A DNA stretch of 64,000 nt, taken from contig NC_134117.1 of the NCBI RefSeq assembly GCF_040939455.1, positions 62,022,501 through 62,086,500 of the forward strand. Direction: 5' to 3'. Below are positions 1-28,985 of this stretch, piece by piece (positions within the stretch are counted from its first letter, which is position 1; every line of letters starts with the position of its first letter). A program made the position numbers and the translations under genes. This DNA is from Microcebus murinus (lineage: Eukaryota > Chordata > Mammalia > Primates > Cheirogaleidae). Below the pieces are notes generated by a model. It saw only the letters and a program-made list of their open reading frames with translations. It made no database searches and had not been told where the DNA came from.

Positions 1-690
1 CTTTATCAAAAAGTCCCAAAATAATAAATGTTGGCGTGGATGTGGAGAGATAGGAACACTCATACACTGCTGGTGGGACTGCAAACTAGTATAACCTCTG
101 TGGAAAGCAATACGGAGATACCTCAAAGAGCTACAAGTAGAACTACCATTTGATCCAGCAATTCCATTACTGGGCATCTACCCAAAACAACAAAGGCATT
201 CTATAAAAAAGACAGCTGCACTCCAATGTGGATAGCACCACAATTCACAATTGCAAAGATGTGGAAACAACTCAAGTGCTCATCAATACACGAGTGGATT
301 AATAAAATGTAGTGTATGTATACCATGGAGTTCTACTCAACCACAAAAAACAATGGTGATCTACCACCTCTTCTACTATCCTGGATAGAGCTGGAGCCCA
401 TTCTACTAAGTGAAGTATCCCAAGAATGGAAAAATAAGCACCACATGTATTCACTATCAAATTGGTATTAACTGATCCACACTGAAGTACATATATAGTA
501 ATAACATTCATCGGGTAATAGGCAGATGGGAGGGGGGAAGAGGGGATGGGTATATATACATGTAATGGGTGCAATTTGCACCATCTGGGGGATGGACACG
601 CTTGAAGCTCTACCTCGGGTGCGGCAGGAGCAATATACGTAACCTAAACATTTGTACCCCCATAATATGCTGAAAGAAAAAAAATCTTAA
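1..690 (+). mobile_element. L1 3' end, same family as the full-length L1
   Basis: The sequence parallels the last ~480 nt of ORF2 in the full-length L1 (ends with the ggtattaactg stop region near 470) and then its 3'UTR, closing with tgtacccccataatatgc. It contains stops. The 5' part lies outside the window. Confidence 0.9.
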
Positions 691-694
691 AAAA

Positions 695-1645
695 TATAAA
701 TTACCTAATTTAAAAATGGGCAAAGCATTTGAATATTTTTCAAAAGAACATATGCAAATGATTAATAAGCACAAAAAAGTCTGCTTATTACTCATTAGGG
801 AAATGAAAATCAAAAGCAAAATAAGATGCCACTTCACAACCACTACAATGGCTACAATCAAAAAGATAGGCAATAATAGTAAGTACTGATGAGGAGGAGA
901 AATTGAAATCTTTATCTATTGCTGACAGCAATGTCAAATGGTGCAGCCACTTTGGAAAACACTTTGGCTGAACCTAAATAAATTAAACAGGAATACCACA
1001 TGATCCAGCAATTCCACTCCTGGGTCTATGGCTAACAGAACTGAAAACAGGCCAAGCACAGTGGCTCACAGCTGTAACCCTAACACTTTGGGAGGCCAAA
1101 GCAGAAGGATTCTTGAGGCCAAGAGTTCAAGACAAGCCTGAGCAACATAGTGAGACTCTGTCTCTATAAAAAACAAAAAATTAGCTGAGTGTTGTGGTGT
1201 GTACCTGTAGTCCCAACTACTTGAGAGGTTGAGGCAGGAGGATTGCTTAAACCCAGGACTTTGAGGTTGCAGTGAGATAGGATGATGCCACTGCACTCTG
1301 TATGGGGCAACAGAGAAAGACTGTGCCTCAAAAAAAATAAAAAATAAAAACAGAAAAAACACATGTCCACACAAAAAATTGTACATGAATGTTCACAGTA
1401 GCATTATTTGTACTAGCCAAAAGATGATAAAACCTACATGTCCATCAATTGATGAATGGATAAAGAAAATGTAGTATAACCATACACTGGATTATTCAGC
1501 CATCAAACAGAATAAAGTACTAATTCCTGCTACAACACAGAAGAACCTTAAAAACACTATGCTAATTGGAAGTCAGACTCAAAGGGCCACATATTTTATG
1601 ATTCCGTTCATGTGAAAAGCCTAGAATAGCAAATCCCTAGGGACA
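695..1645 (+). mobile_element. Older L1 ORF2/3' fragment, split by an Alu
   Basis: Degenerate L1 ORF2-like sequence (gggcaaagcatttgaat, atgatccagcaattccactc, tagtataaccatacactgga) on either side of the Alu at 1050-1350. Confidence 0.75.
1050..1350 (+). mobile_element. Alu
   Basis: Dimeric Alu beginning ggccaagcacagtggctcac with a mixed A tail. Diverged, no lemur mid-segment. Confidence 0.9.
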
Positions 1646-1755
1646 GAAAGTAGATTAGTAGCTGACAGGTGCTGAGTGGAAGAGGGACAGATGAGGAAGG
1701 ACTTCTAATTGAGTATGGGGTTTCTTTCTGGGGGTAATAAAAATGTTAAAAAAAA

Positions 1756-1913
1756 TTTTTTTTTGAGACACGGACTTGGCTGTGTTGCCCAGACTATAGT
1801 GCCGTGGCCCAATCACAGGTAACTGTAACATCAAATTCCTGGTCTCCAGCAATCCTCCTACCTCAGCTTCCCTAGTAGCTGGGATTACAGGCACGTGCCA
1901 CCACGCCCAGCTA
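1756..1913 (-). mobile_element. Alu monomer fragment
   Basis: Poly-T followed by gagacacggacttggctg through ggcacgtgccaccacgccc, a single antisense monomer. Confidence 0.8.
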
Positions 1914-1933
1914 TGGTGTTACTGAAGTTAAAC

Positions 1934-2309
<376 letters not shown>

Positions 2310-2930
2310 AGAGTGTGTCTTGTGGTAAGGTCTATGCAAACCTACCCTCAAAGTCCAAGGAAGCTGAGGACAAAGAAAGAGGCTGACAAATACATTTTCT
2401 CAGAAACATTTAATAGGGATTCACCAACAGAAGCCACGTTCCCGGTAGCAACAAGACAAGATGGTGGATCCCTGAGCCATTACCCACCAAGGACCCAGGG
2501 CTTATATACCATGGCGAAAGAATGTGTGGGACAATTGAAGTTGACCCCTCAGGGTAAGCAAGAATGCTATATGAATCTGCCTAAGGGCAGGATTTATGGT
2601 CAAAATTATCCTAAGAGGATTTATGGTAACAGTAGATAAAGCAGAAATCTTAAAGACATTGCTGGAACAGGAGTTAATCATAAGTTAACATGGCAGATTA
2701 GCATCCAAGATGGAGTTGCTTTATCCTCCACTGTGGTATAGCTTTAGGACATTACTAATAAAAGTAATCCTTATGGTTACTATAAAGAAAATAGTTATAG
2801 AATATACACAAAAGGAATAGGAATTTAATGTTTCACTACAAAAAAACACTAAACACGAAAGACAGCATTGTAGGAAATGAGGGACAAAAAAGCAGTAAGG
2901 AATATAGAAAATAGCAATATGACAGAAATT
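2310..2930. other. No gene recognised; possible old LTR
   Basis: Contains a plus frame of 108 codons (2313-2639) without a recognised domain. The style (ccatggcgaaagaatgtgtg, caagatggagttgc) could be an old retroviral LTR, but no ends or poly(A) signal were fixed. Confidence 0.3.
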
Positions 2931-4290
2931 TCTCATACTTACTTTAATATAAATGGATTAAACTCACCAATCAAGATAGAGATTGGAAGAATGAAGAATG
3001 GATAAAAGTGATCCAACTGTATGCTGTCTACAAAAGATTCTCTTTTGATCCAAAGACACAAACAGGTTAAAAGTAAAAGGATGGAAAAAGATACTCCATA
3101 CAAATAGTTAACCAAAAGACAGCCGAGAAGTCTATAGTAACTATGTTATGTATATTTTATCACAACTTAGAAAAAGATTCTGCTTAGAAAATTTAAGACT
3201 AAGAATAAATACACAAGTTTTTCAAAACATATTTTGGTTGTTTTCTCTTTAGTAAAATCTAGTAATATCAGACAAAATAGACTGTAAATCAAAAAAAGGT
3301 TACAGGGGACAAAAGACGTTATATGTTAATAAAAGCTTCAACACAACAGTAAGATATGATAATTATAAACATCTACACACCTAGCATACCACTGAAATAT
3401 ATGAAGCAAAAACTGACAAAATTGAAAGGAGAAACAGCTTTATAATAGTAGTTGGGTAACTACTATTTAAAAAAAAGAAAGACAATACATCGAGCATCTA
3501 ATATTTAAAAAAGAAAGAAATAATAGTTGGAGATGCCAATGCCTCAATTCTCAGCAACGGACAGAAGAATCAGAAGGAAAAAGAGGCCTTATGTAATAGA
3601 CCAACTAGATCTAATAGACACATCCAAAACACTCTACCTAACAGCAGTAGCATAAATATTCTTTTAAAGTACAAATGGGATAGTCACACCCGTTATATTG
3701 GCTATTACAAAACATGTAAGTGTTTGCAAAGATGTGAAGAAAAGGGAACCTGTTTGCTGTTGATAGGAATGTAAATTGGTACAGCCATTATGGAAAACAG
3801 TATGGAGCTTCCTCAAAAGTTAAAAACAGAACTACATTAAATGATCCAGCAATACCACTTCTGGGTACATACCTGAAGGAAAAGAAATCAGTATCTCAAG
3901 AAATATGTGCGCTCCCATGTTCACTGCATCATTACTCACAATAGCTAAGATATGGAAACAACCCAACTGTCCACTGGTAGATGAATGGATAAAGACTATG
4001 GAGTATATATACACACAATGGAATATCATTTGGCCTTTAACAAGAAAATCTTAAGAAGAAAATCCTGCCATTTGTGACAATGTTGAAGAACTATGAAGAT
4101 GTTAGAGAACACTGTGCTAAGTGAAAGAAGCCAGACACAAAGAATTACTGCATATTGCTTGTGTATGCAACCTAAAATAGTCAAACCTGGACAGAGTGGT
4201 AGTTGTAAGAGGTGGGGGTGTGGAAAATGAGGAGATGCTGGTCAAAGGGTAGAAACTTTCAGTTATTAGTAAAAGAAATTACATAGAGAA
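2930..4290 (+). mobile_element. Old L1 fragments
   Basis: The endonuclease-region remnant (aatggattaaactcaccaat) is followed by an ORF2 3' end (gatccagcaataccacttct, ggtagatgaatggataaaga). Many stops. Probably one or two old L1 copies. Confidence 0.75.
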
Positions 4291-4800
4291 AAAAAACCCC
4301 TTTCATTTATCATATGTATTTAAGTTCTAGAGATCCCATGTAATAAATAGTAACTATAAATAATAATAATGTACTGTACCACTTGTAATTTTCTAATGTA
4401 GATTTTAAGTGTTTTCACCACAAGGTGAAAAATGATGTCAGGTGACAGATAAATAGCTTGAGCTTAATTGTGTGAATCATTCCACAAGGAATACTTATAT
4501 CAAAATATCATCTTGTATCCCTTTAATATATGCAAAATTTATCAATCATACTTCAATTAAGAAAACAACTGGAAAAAAGTAGTCTGTATTTTAAGCATAT
4601 AAACATTTGACCCTTTTTTAAAAAGTGCTATAGGTAATACTAATCTATTCTCTACATGGAATGTGTTTACAAATATAGAATACCAATTTATGTAAAATAA
4701 GATGCAAATTACTCCTCTAGGTCGAAAGAGATGAACTTTTAAAAAAAGGAATACAGTTTTGACATACTACCAACTCTAACTAGCCAATAGACCTGGTAAG
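4290..4800. other. AT-rich, L1-like 3' tail and unassigned sequence
   Basis: Resembles old L1 3'UTR at first (catatgtatttaagttctag), then AT-rich sequence with nothing recognised. Confidence 0.4.
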
Positions 4801-5420
4801 ATTGTGGAAGGCAGAATTCTCAGCAACTTTGTAAAAAATTATACACGACGGCACCGCCCAGCGTCAAAGTCTCAAAATGGCGCCTTGACCTGTGGCCCGA
4901 AGGGGTGGGGCCTCACCTCAGCCGGCAGCATGGTGAGACACTACGGAAAGTGCTGTCTTCTCACATCTCGGGCTCAACAGCAGCCCCCAGCACGGCGGTG
5001 GGGACCCTCTCAGGGGCGTGTGGCAGTGTCGGGCTTCTCCATCCCTCCTCGGGGCTGCGCGCAGGCTTGCCGGGCCGCCTGGCGTTTGGCTCTCAGAATA
5101 TGGCGCCTGGCTCAAGCTGCTCCAGGCTTGGACGCCTGTGGGGTCTGCGTGGGTTCCCTTTCTGGAACAACGTCTCTGAAACTCTCCAAGTAGCTCCCTA
5201 TGTGAGGCTGCAACTTGCGTGGGTCGGGAGGTTCTCTTGTAACCAAGATCCTGAAAGCTCCTCTTGGAGACTGGACGAGCTTGGAGATCCCCTGGGGGCG
5301 TCTTCTGACTCTTTGTTTCCAGCAGCTTCTCCCAGCTGTGAGCCCCTGACCGGGCAAGATGCCCTGAACCCTATCCTTACCCGCTTTTGGTGCTTCCTGT
5401 CACTTGTCGGGTGAAACCTG
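4800..5420. other. GC-rich, CpG-containing segment of unknown nature
   Basis: A GC-rich block with many CpGs stands out in AT-rich, L1-dominated DNA. It has two ATGGCGCC motifs (near 4876 and 5099) that resemble YY1 sites. Open frames of 129 and 169 codons overlap on the plus strand but show no recognisable domain. It could be a promoter, an LTR or a chance GC island. Confidence 0.4.
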
Positions 5421-5828
5421 GTGGTCTCTCCTAGATGACCTGTCTGAAATGGGAGAATCTGATTACTATTCTGGTTCTTTTCCAGGGAGGAGGCACATGC
5501 TACCTGTGCCTAGTGGACCATCATGATCCAACTTCTCTGTTTCTTGTCCAGTCTTAGTAATAATCCTTAGTATAGGTGACCACAGGAGTTAAGTGCAATG
5601 TGCATCGCAGTAAGCACTCGCTAAGTGGCAGCTGTTGTTATCTGTGATTTTAAAAATGCATTAAATGTGAGCAGTAATGACAGTGTATGTTGATGATCTA
5701 GAAGCTCATAGTATAGAGTTGACGAGTACTCTCACTTTTCCTATGAAGGAACCCAGAGCATATTAAGGTAAACTGGGTCTGGATACTGCATGATAGTGAC
5801 GCTAATGGCTTTCTCTGTTTCTGTGCAG

Positions 5829-5921
5829 AATGTCCACTCAGACCTCTCCATCTGCACCTTCATGCTAGAACAGTCCCTCTCTGTCTGGGCCCTGCAGGAG
5901 ATGATGGAGAAATCAGAAGGG
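5829..5921 (+). pseudogene. Orphan copy of ryanodine receptor RYR2 exon 3
   Basis: An exon-like block encodes NVHSDLSICTFMLEQSLSVW and ALQEMMEKSEG, preceded by a pyrimidine-rich acceptor ending in tgtgcag. It matches human RYR2 residues 57-91, which are exactly those encoded by RYR2 exon 3 (the exon deleted in some CPVT patients). It differs by about four substitutions and loss of 12 nt (four codons) near the end. The donor is GCAAGT instead of GTAAGT. Intron-like flanks show it is a genomic fragment and not a processed copy. RYR2 is not a neighbour of ANXA7 in human, and no other RYR2 exon was recognised here, so I call it a duplicated fragment. Confidence 0.75.
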
Positions 5922-5929
5922 GCAAGTAT

Positions 5930-6600
5930 CCAATTTATGTAGACTTGCAGTGTTTTAATGAACTCAACTAGTATATGAACAATTTCTTTCACAGGTATTG
6001 GAGATTTTCTTTTTGCTAAAATAAAGTGAATGCCTTTTGCTTGTGATTTCCTTAGGTTTGACTTCCTGCTTTATCCAGCAGATCTGTGATGTCTTAAAAA
6101 CTTTTAAAAAACCATCCAAACTGGATATGATCTGCGGCACTAAGCCTCATGCTTATGTCTTCGGTTTAAAGCAGACTTTTCTTTGAGCAGCAATCGTGTG
6201 TCTCCTTACATTTTCAGATCTGTTACTATTTTAACTAATTGCTTTATGCATGGCTATTTGTCATTGACCTTTATTTCATTTTCAAATGCCTCTAACCATG
6301 TGACTATGTCCTAAGCTTCTTTATGGCAAGTAAAATTTCATGCCACTGGTACATATTTTAAGTCCTAAAATTATGGTGATATGGATTTAGTCAATTGTAA
6401 CTTTGCAAACAGCTAATCATTTTCTTCTGAAAAGTGAAATTCTTATGCTGTCTCATACTGCAGATATTTTCCTTTGACAGCCTATTTGGTTATTTTAATT
6501 ATTTTCCCTGAGACTTGCTAGGACTGATTTCTGGGCTGTTACGTATTCTTAACCATTAAACTTTAGAATTAAGCAGGAAAAAATATATACATTATTACAC
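5930..6600. other. Intergenic, no recognised element
   Basis: AT-rich sequence between the RYR2-like exon and the presumed ANXA7 poly(A) site. I recognised no gene or repeat. It may partly be RYR2 intron copied with the exon. Confidence 0.4.
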
Positions 6601-6910
6601 AGAATTATAGATTTTTTTGAGTTTTATTCGATTTGACATCCTGATTAGAATAAGATTAGTGAGAATGAAGCTTAACAAACATTGTGATATTACTACATCA
6701 TAGTGATATGGCTTCACATTGATTGTATATCAAGAAAAACATTAGAATTAAGGCAATAACATGTGCTGACCAAGCACATTACCCTGACACAGTCCTTAGT
6801 AAAAACCTCTTTTGGTTAGGTGATGGTTGATATTGCTGCATGCAGGTCAGTCACTGCTTTGAAGGATAAACTATGAATAGCTTCATTCATGTACAAAAAG
6901 AAAATCCTTC
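6600..6910 (-). other. ANXA7: ANXA7 3'UTR (putative) with poly(A) signal
   Basis: On the minus strand the sequence after the stop is AT-rich and repeat-free down to an AATAAA at 6628-6623 (tttatt on the plus strand). Cleavage would fall about 10-25 nt further, near 6600-6615. The end is inferred from the hexamer only, and longer UTRs are possible. Confidence 0.45.
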
Positions 6911-23148
<16,238 letters not shown>

Positions 23149-23693
23149 TCTGTAGCAATAAAACATGTCCTCTGTAATTTCCTATAAGGGTTAAGGATTT
23201 TGAAGATATACAGATAGACACACAACACAAGGTTTTATGCAAAATATTCCTTCTTTCCAAAGAGTCTATCGGGTACTAAAACAGGGATACTGGTGGTAGA
23301 ACCTTATAAAATACTTCTTCATTTCACCATTTGAGCTCCATTTGAGCTAATGGAGTTGGTATAGCAAAAGTTCCAAATTCCTTGTCATACCACACAATTT
23401 TTGTCATACCTCAATTTACTGGTACTATTATTTAATATTTTTCTTAAGCAGATTAATATTTTACTTAAATTTGTTTCATACCACTTACATAAATGGAAAA
23501 CTTACCATAGGGTTCTTGCCACAAATAGATGGTAATACTAAAATGAATACATAACTATTAAAATAAAAAATGCTTTCTAGGTGCCATAGAAATCTCCTTG
23601 TATGGTGAAACTATATTATGAGAAACAATGGTATAACGGTTAAAAGTTAACATTCTAGAGTCACATATACCCAGATTAAGCCCTGGCATTTTA

Positions 23694-24051
23694 TTTAACT
23701 TTTTTTTTTTTTTTTTTTTTTTTTTTGAGACAGAGTCTCACTTTGTTGCCCAGGCTAGAGTGAGTGCCGTGGCGTCAGCCTGGCTCACAGCAACCTCAAT
23801 CTCCTGGGCTCAGCGATCCTACTGCCTCAGCCTCCTGAGTAGCTGGGACTACAGGCATGCGCCACCATGCCCAGCTAATTTTTTTTGTATATATATTTTT
23901 AGTTGGTCAATTAATTTCTTTCTATTTTTGGTAGAGACGGGGTCTCACTCAGGCTGGTTTCGAACTCCTGACCTTGAGCAATCCGCCCGCCTCGGCCTCC
24001 CAAAGTGCTAGGATTACAGGCGTGAGCCACCGCGCCCGGCCTTTAACTTTT
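23694..24051 (-). mobile_element. Lemur-type Alu with target duplication
   Basis: Poly-T from 23701. Contains ttagttggtcaattaat, the antisense form of the lemur segment. Flanking tttaactttt on both sides. Confidence 0.93.
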
Positions 24052-24370
24052 GATTATGGCAACTTTCAAGCTTATTCAAAAGTAAAGATAAACCCATGGA
24101 TCCATCACCCAGCTGCAACAACTACCAAGTCATGGACAATCCTGTTTCTTTAATATTCTCACTCCTCACCACTCCACTGGATTATTCTGAGGCAAATCCC
24201 AGACATTATATCCTTTTAACCTATATATATACCCTAGTATGTACCTCTAGAAACAAAGACGTTGTAAAAATGATTAACAAGGCTGCTGTAAAACCATAAC
24301 CATGTTTCGATGTCATGATGTACTGTACTTGAAAAATAATCTATATAGGCATGTCATTATCACCCTTCTT
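24052..24370 (-). mobile_element. Old L1 3'UTR fragment
   Basis: Sequence such as gaggcaaatcccagacatta is typical of old L1M 3'UTRs. Interrupted on both sides by Alus. Confidence 0.5.
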
Positions 24371-24377
24371 AGTAACT

Positions 24378-24675
24378 TTTTTTTTTTTTTTTTGAGACAG
24401 AGTCTCACTCTGTTGCCCAGGCTAGAGTGCCATGGCGGAACCTAGCTCACAGCAACCTCAAACTTCTGGGTTCAAGCGATCCTCCTGCCTCAGCCTCCTG
24501 AGTAGCTGGGACTACAGGCATGCACCACCACAGCCAGCTAATTTCTTTCTATTTTTAGTAGAAAGGGGGTCTCACTCTTACTCAGGCTGGTCTGGAACTC
24601 CTGACCTCAAGCAGTCCTCCTGCCTCAGCCTCTGAGGGTGCTAGGATTACAGGTGTGAGCCACCATGCCCAGCCA
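24378..24675 (-). mobile_element. Alu
   Basis: Poly-T then gagacagagtctcactctgt through gagccaccatgcccagcc. Confidence 0.92.
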
Positions 24676-24798
24676 GTTTCCGAATATCAACATGTGACTA
24701 TTAAATCTTTCCAGTAATCTTTTAAGTGTTTTTACTATTTTATTTTGCAATTGTTTATTGACCTCATGGTAAAAAATTTCAAACATTTAAAAGCAGAC

Positions 24799-24925
24799 GG
24801 CCAGGTACAGTGGCTCACACCTGTAATCCCAGCACTTTGAGAGGCCAAGACAGAAGGATTGTTTAGGCCAGGAGTTTCAGATCCACCCGGGCAACACATA
24901 GAGACCCCCACACCCCTCTACAAAA
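24799..24925 (+). mobile_element. Alu left-arm fragment
   Basis: Starts ggccaggtacagtggctcac and stops within the first arm. Confidence 0.85.
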
Positions 24926-24949
24926 CCTGGCATACAATTCCTAAAATCC

Positions 24950-25510
24950 TTAATGTCCTAAGTGACACCTTTTTGTATCCTAATGAGTTGACTGATGGCT
25001 AGGTAGCTTCAGGACAGGGTTGATCACCAGAAAGTTCACCATGGATTAGAGGGTTGAGATTTTCAGCACCCCCAACAGACAGAGAGGGGAGAGGGGCTGA
25101 AGGTTAAGTTGATCACCAGTGCTTTAATTAATTGTCACACGGTATGTAATGATGCCTCCACAAAACCCCAAAGGACAGGGTACAGAGAGCTTCCAGAGAG
25201 CTGAACACGTGAAGGTTGCTCAAGGGTTGCGCTCTCAGAGAGGGCATGGAAGCTCTGCATCCCTTCCTCCAAAGCTCTCCACGTGCATCATCTGTATTCT
25301 TTGTAATATTCTTCGTAATAAACTGGTAAACACGTTTGCCTGAATTCTGTGAGCTTCTCTAGAAAATTAGTTGAACACAAAGAGGGGTTGTGGAACCCCA
25401 ACCGGAACCCAGTTGTCAGAAGTTCTGATCAGACTTGGAACTGATTGGGGGGGGAGGGTGTTCAGTCTTGTGGGACTGAGCCTTCAACTTGTGGGATCTG
25501 ACGTATATGT
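24950..25510 (+). mobile_element. MER21-like LTR
   Basis: Contains gatgcctccacaaaacccca, ggcatggaagctctgcatcc, an AATAAA at 25317-25322 and cttgtgggactgagccttca, which matches the MER21 LTR group as I recall it. Ends approximate. Confidence 0.6.
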
Positions 25511-26049
25511 ATAGAATATCCCTGAAAAGATACTTGAGGTAGCAAACAGTGGCTGCCTCCTAGGAGGAGAGCTGAGGCACAATGAGACTTACTTTTCAAT
25601 GTACCTTTAGTCCTTTCAGAATGGTGCACACATCATCTATTCAAAAAGTAGACTTTTAAAAAAGTTTTTGTAAAAAGTTAAACAAACCCCAGGATGACTC
25701 AACAAATTACTCAACTTTGCTCAAGGGAATAAGACCAGGCTGGTCAACCAGAGCTTTTCTTTTCAACATTTTCTGTCACAACCACTTCGAAAATCATTCT
25801 TGGTTCTCCAAACCATCTCCACCCAGTGAGTCGGCTAGTCAAAGGGTTGGGTCTCACTATAGGTGTCTCATAGATGGCATGAAGCCCAGGAACACAAGAG
25901 GCAGCTGTTGCAAATTTGCCAGGGGTGGGGGAGATACACAAAACAGGAAGGGCAGCTGAAGATGGACATCAGCAGCCAAGATTTTCCAAAACTAGCCTCT
26001 AGGTCTGGAAGGGCCATTTAAATCAGACAGCAATATGGATAAAGAATGA

Positions 26050-26430
26050 GGCATGGCTAGGATTCTGCAGGGACAGGTAGAGACTGCCACCCACCCACCA
26101 GTGAGAACTGAAAGATGGCTTAAGTTTACAGTGGCCAAAACTAGCTCCTTATCTAAGGTGCCTTATCTGGTGCTTGAAACCCCTTCATTGCCTGATGGGT
26201 AACTCATTACACTCCTTGCCTAATTAGGACAGATTACTTTAGCAGATTAGCTCCTTACCAGCTGGCAGAAATTAGGGAGTTTAAAGACAGTCAGAAGACC
26301 AGAGACCATGCAGACAATGGCCCACTCTGCACCTTGCAGTCTATTTTCACTTCCTTTCAGCTTGCAATAAAGTCCTTTTTCTCTTAATAAAGAAAGGCAG
26401 TCGGAAGATACATCTTCATTTCTGTCACTT
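26050..26430 (+). mobile_element. LTR-like element with two AATAAA signals
   Basis: Contains cagcttgcaataaagtcctt, with AATAAA at 26366 and again at 26386, then a T-rich stretch ending near tcactttatggtgga. This is the layout of a retroviral R/U5 end. Family unknown. Confidence 0.5.
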
Positions 26431-26639
26431 TATGGTGGACATCAGCCATCTCCCTCTGTATCTTGGTTTCCTTGGGGATGGACTAGTATCACCACACGTT
26501 TGCTGGTCAGGGAACAAGAATCTAAACTGGAATGTGACCCCAAAACTGTTTCCAAGAATTGTAAATCTGAGTAACCTGAGGTTTGTGCGTTCCGCCCTAG
26601 CGTTCCCTTATCATTGCTGTGAGACATTGAAAAAGTCCT

Positions 26640-26960
26640 AAGAAAATGGGAATATTTGAGACTCCAGTACACATCTATTAGAATGAATGGGAACACTGCT
26701 TTGGAAAACAATTTGGTGGTTTGGTAAAATACAAGGGACAGGTCTACATTGACAGAAAGCAGAGCCCTGGTGGCCTGGGGTAGGGCAGGAAAGGAGGGAT
26801 TACACAGAGGAAGGTCCATCTCTTGGGAATAATGGAAATGTTCATTCTTTTAATTGTGGTGACAGTTTCACAGGTGTATATACATTGGTCAAAATTCATC
26901 AAATTGTACATTTAGTATGTGCAGTTTATGATATGTCAATTATCCTTCGACAAAGCTAAA
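26640..26960 (+). mobile_element. Old L1 3' end
   Basis: Contains ttggaaaacaatttggtggt and attgtggtgacagtttcaca, then gtgcagtttatgatatgtca, typical of old L1 3' ends. Confidence 0.65.
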
Positions 26961-27437
26961 GGCATGTGCTCACATGTGGAATCTGAGAGTGTTTCCTCAC
27001 ACCAGTGGTAAGAATAAGCCACAAAACGGAAGAATCCAGAAGGCAGAAGGGAGCTCTTCAGGCTTTTAGATGTAGTCTTCAGAAATTTTAATGTCAGAGA
27101 ACAATAGACCCGGTTCTTGCTTTGGCCATGGTTATGTCATCCTGTTTCTTTGAAGTCAGCCTACACTTGCAGTGTGGAATTGCCCTGGCAGTTTCTGTGG
27201 AATGATGGGGTTATTTAAAAATCAGTCTAGCTTGCTGGGTGAGGCGAAAGACAGATTCTGGCTGCGTTGAGCTGTGGAAGAACTGGCCCCTGAGCCTGCC
27301 TTGAAAAGTTCCAAGAGGGCCATGTGCAATGACTATGGCTTGGCTCCTCCTTGAAGAGAAGATGTGAGGAAAGAGTATTTCCCCTGAGGCTGTGGAAGGG
27401 CCGGGAAGCCTAACCCTGACTGTCCTTCCTCACACAG

Positions 27438-27536
27438 TGTCTCTGCGGCGTCCTGAAAGCCCTGTACCGCAGCAAACACGGAGGTCGCAAGGTACAATCC
27501 TGGGCAGAGGAGCTGGCAGGCATCCTCCTGAAGCAG
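27438..27536 (+). CDS. HEAT-like gene, exon a
   Basis: This 99-nt exon has acceptor cctcacacag and donor cag|gtgagt. It encodes CLCGVLKALYRSKHGGRK then VQSWAEELAGILLKQ in phase 0. It is the best-looking exon of the chain. Confidence 0.65.
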
Positions 27537-28940
27537 GTGAGTGCCGCGGCAGTAGAGCCATCCTGGACTCCCCTTTCTCTCTGCTTTGGAGGGGACGGCT
27601 TCCCCCCACCAGGGCGCCACTGCACACAGCACAGGTGTCTTTCACGTGGGGATCTCAGCCTTACACACCTCAGGCTTCCCCGAAACAGTGACATGCCTGG
27701 ATTCTGGACACACAGTGGGATCTTTCCCATGAGGACAGGTGGACACATCTGTATGATTCTTGGGGTGAAGGGCCTTTGTTGGTCCCCCTGAACTCTGGTA
27801 AAAGGGCAGAAGCTTTGAGCCTCTCCATCTGCCTGTGGGAAATGTGCAGACTTCTCAGTTATGGAGTAGGAGGAGGACCATTGGTGTTGTCAAGGAAAAA
27901 AAAGGAAACTCTATAAAATAGTTTTAAAGAGGTTTATTGTGAGCCAAATTTGAGGACCATGACCCAGAGCCACTGTCAAGAGGCCTTGGGCAAGTGGACT
28001 GGCTGTGGCTGGTTACAGTTTGGTTTTTATACATTTCAGGGAGAAAGGAGTTACAGGTAAAGTCATAAATCAATACTTGGGAGGCATACATTGGTTTGGC
28101 CCAAAAAGGTGGGCCTACAGGTTATAGGTGGGTTTAAAGATTCTTTGGATGGCAATTGGCTAAGAGTTAGACTATATCTAAAAGACCAGAAAGGATATGC
28201 TTAATTTAAGATAAAGGTGTGAGCACTCTGGGAGGTCCAGACAGGAGAATGTTTCAAGTTTAAGATAGGCAGCTGCTAGGATGCTTGAGTTAAGATAGGG
28301 GCTTTTTATCTTTTAGGTGAGGTTAATGCTATACCTGAATCAGGTTAGGAAGTAAATGACCCCTTTATTTGGTTAACAAAAGCTGCTTATTGGGGATTTA
28401 CCATTTGTCAGCCTGACTCAGCTGGCCTTCTTAGGAAGGAGTTTTGAGCAAAAGAGAAAGATCAGAGTTCAGTCTGCAAAATTTAGCAAAATTGATACTT
28501 TCCTGGTATTTGATTTTTTGGCCACTGTCTTTCTCCCTATGGGGAGGGGAATGTGGATTCCTGGGTTGCATTTTCCTGTTTTCCTTATGGCCAAGCACCA
28601 TGTCTTTCTTGGCTTCATGCCTCAGTTTCTTCAGCTATGCCCAGGGTCCCTGGTTTTAGTCTGAAGGCCTTGTTCTCCCTACAGATGAGTGACAAAGACA
28701 GCCAGCCATCAGCTCTTTGTGATGAGACCCAAACATTATCCCTGAGGGCATTTAACCTGCTGAGTAAGTCAATACCTTTCCCTAGCCCCAGGTGTGTGTG
28801 TGTGTTTGTGTGTGTGTCTGCATGCACTTGTGTATGAGTATGTTTGTGTACTCAGGACTAGCTCTTTGTGAAGAGACACAAACCTTAGCCTTGAGGGCAT
28901 TTAACCTGCTGAGTAAGTCAACATCTTTCCCTAGCCCCAG

Positions 28941-28985
<45 letters not shown>

